DNA from: Gramella sp. Hel_I_59
Lineage (GTDB): Bacteria > Bacteroidota > Bacteroidia > Flavobacteriales > Flavobacteriaceae
Assembly (NCBI RefSeq): GCF_006714895.1
Contig: NZ_VFME01000001.1
Location: forward strand, 1,860,001-1,924,000
Length of the DNA: 64,000 bases
Direction of reading: 5' to 3'
Below are positions 63,494 to 64,000 of this stretch, one piece after another. The notes below the pieces were generated by a model. The model was not told the DNA's origin. It saw only the letters and a list, made by a program, of their open reading frames with translations, and ran no database searches. A program made the position numbers and the translations under genes. The first letter of the stretch is position 1; the number at the start of each line of letters is the position of its first letter.

Positions 63494-63925
63494 ATGAGTC
63501 AAGTTAAGCAGAATGATGCCGTAAAGGTACACTACACAGGAAAACTAGAAGACGGACAGGTTTTTGACAGTTCAATAGAACGTGGAGAACCTATCGAATT
63601 CACTCTAGGTGAAGGACAATTAATTCCTGGATTTGAAGAAGGCCTTATCGGTATGGAAGTTAACGAGAAGAAGACTATCAACATATCTAAAGATGAAGCT
63701 TACGGAGATCCAAAAGAAGAATTGATCCAGGAAGTTCAAAAAAATCAACTTCCAGAAGAACTTAAGCCAGAAGTTGGAATGCCATTGGTATCTAAAGGAC
63801 CTGATGGTCGTGAGATCAATCTGGTAATTACAGATGTAAAGGATGAGACCATCGTAGTAGATGCAAATCACCCTCTAGCTGGAAAGGATCTTATTTTTGA
63901 TCTGGAAGTAGTTGAGATCAAGTAA
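63494..63925 (+). CDS. FKBP-type peptidyl-prolyl isomerase (SlyD-like)
   Basis: 143 residues with VHYTGKLEDGQVFDSSIERGEP, LIPGFEEGLIGM and an insert-in-flap domain (EAYGDPKEELIQEVQKNQL...). The isomerase acts on Xaa-Pro bonds and assists folding; SlyD-type enzymes also act as chaperones. The C-terminal metal-binding His/Cys tail of E. coli SlyD is absent. Cytoplasmic. Followed by a strong terminator. Confidence 0.93.
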   Translation: MSQVKQNDAVKVHYTGKLEDGQVFDSSIERGEPIEFTLGEGQLIPGFEEGLIGMEVNEKKTINISKDEAYGDPKEELIQEVQKNQLPEELKPEVGMPLVSKGPDGREINLVITDVKDETIVVDANHPLAGKDLIFDLEVVEIK

Positions 63926-63950
63926 TTGATCATCGCACATATTTGAAAAA

Positions 63951-63977
63951 AGCCCGGTCTATCCGGGCTTTTTTTTG
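63951..63977 (+). terminator. Terminator of the FKBP gene
   Basis: AGCCCGG at 63951-63957, loop TCTAT, CCGGGCT at 63963-63969, followed by a run of T. A classical Rho-independent terminator. Confidence 0.9.
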
Positions 63978-64000
63978 ATTGTATTTGATATTCTGGTTAA

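Overview
The window is a stretch of AT-rich chromosome from a member of the Bacteroidota, most likely a marine Flavobacteriaceae of the Gramella/Christiangramia, Salegentibacter or Zunongwangia type. Evidence for this: a fused alpha/beta 2-oxoacid dehydrogenase E1, a TamB gene paired with a lipoprotein-type TamA (TamL), DUF4251, DUF1835 and DUF1328 proteins, many small lipoproteins, Bacteroidota-type -7 promoter elements (TAnnTTTG) and almost no Shine-Dalgarno sequences. The genus is inference. I saw no rRNA, tRNA, CRISPR array, insertion sequence or prophage. It reads as core chromosome with a few accessory blocks.

Layout. 1-13.9 kb is housekeeping: the end of chorismate synthase, an acidic-substrate symporter, MutS2, uracil-DNA glycosylase, polyphosphate kinase, a nucleoside phosphorylase, a SUI1-type initiation factor, a 2-oxoglutarate oxygenase-like protein and a fused E1. 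13.7-15.2 kb holds a DUF1328 membrane peptide and two lipoproteins, one with an OmpA domain. 15.27-21.47 kb is a compact eight-gene operon: flavoprotein, methyltransferase, type III polyketide synthase, FabL-like enoyl reductase, FabZ-like dehydratase, KAS II-type synthase, acyl carrier protein and phosphopantetheinyl transferase. It looks like a dedicated mini fatty-acid synthase feeding a type III PKS whose product is then methylated and oxidised, probably a phenolic lipid, alkylpyrone or quinone. It is followed by a degenerate metallo-beta-lactamase-fold protein, an aconitase and a ribosome hibernation factor.

25-37.9 kb mixes a deaminase, a formate/nitrite-type channel, small lipoproteins, MsrA, an SRAP protein, a multi-PAS histidine kinase with a response regulator, an M16 protease and an AI-2E-family membrane protein. 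38-41 kb is a cold-adaptation island: four tandem, nearly identical cold-shock protein genes, a fatty-acid desaturase and a longer cold-shock-domain protein. Each of the four small csp genes has a leader that folds on paper as the same H-type pseudoknot, with compensatory changes in both stems.

41-53.4 kb contains an MDR oxidoreductase, a Crp-family regulator, dodecin, Upp, the TamL/TamB pair and an OmpA lipoprotein. 53.4-64 kb holds a small gene interrupted by an amber codon, a GreA/GreB factor, an SLC13-type transporter, a glycosyltransferase, aspartokinase with a divergent ACT-like protein, a prokaryotic ionotropic-glutamate-receptor-type channel, a 3D-domain lipoprotein, a Tat-exported Gfo/Idh/MocA oxidoreductase and an FKBP isomerase.

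The best leads are the type III PKS/mini-FAS operon, the csp leader pseudoknots, the glutamate-receptor-like channel and the ACT-like protein facing aspartokinase.
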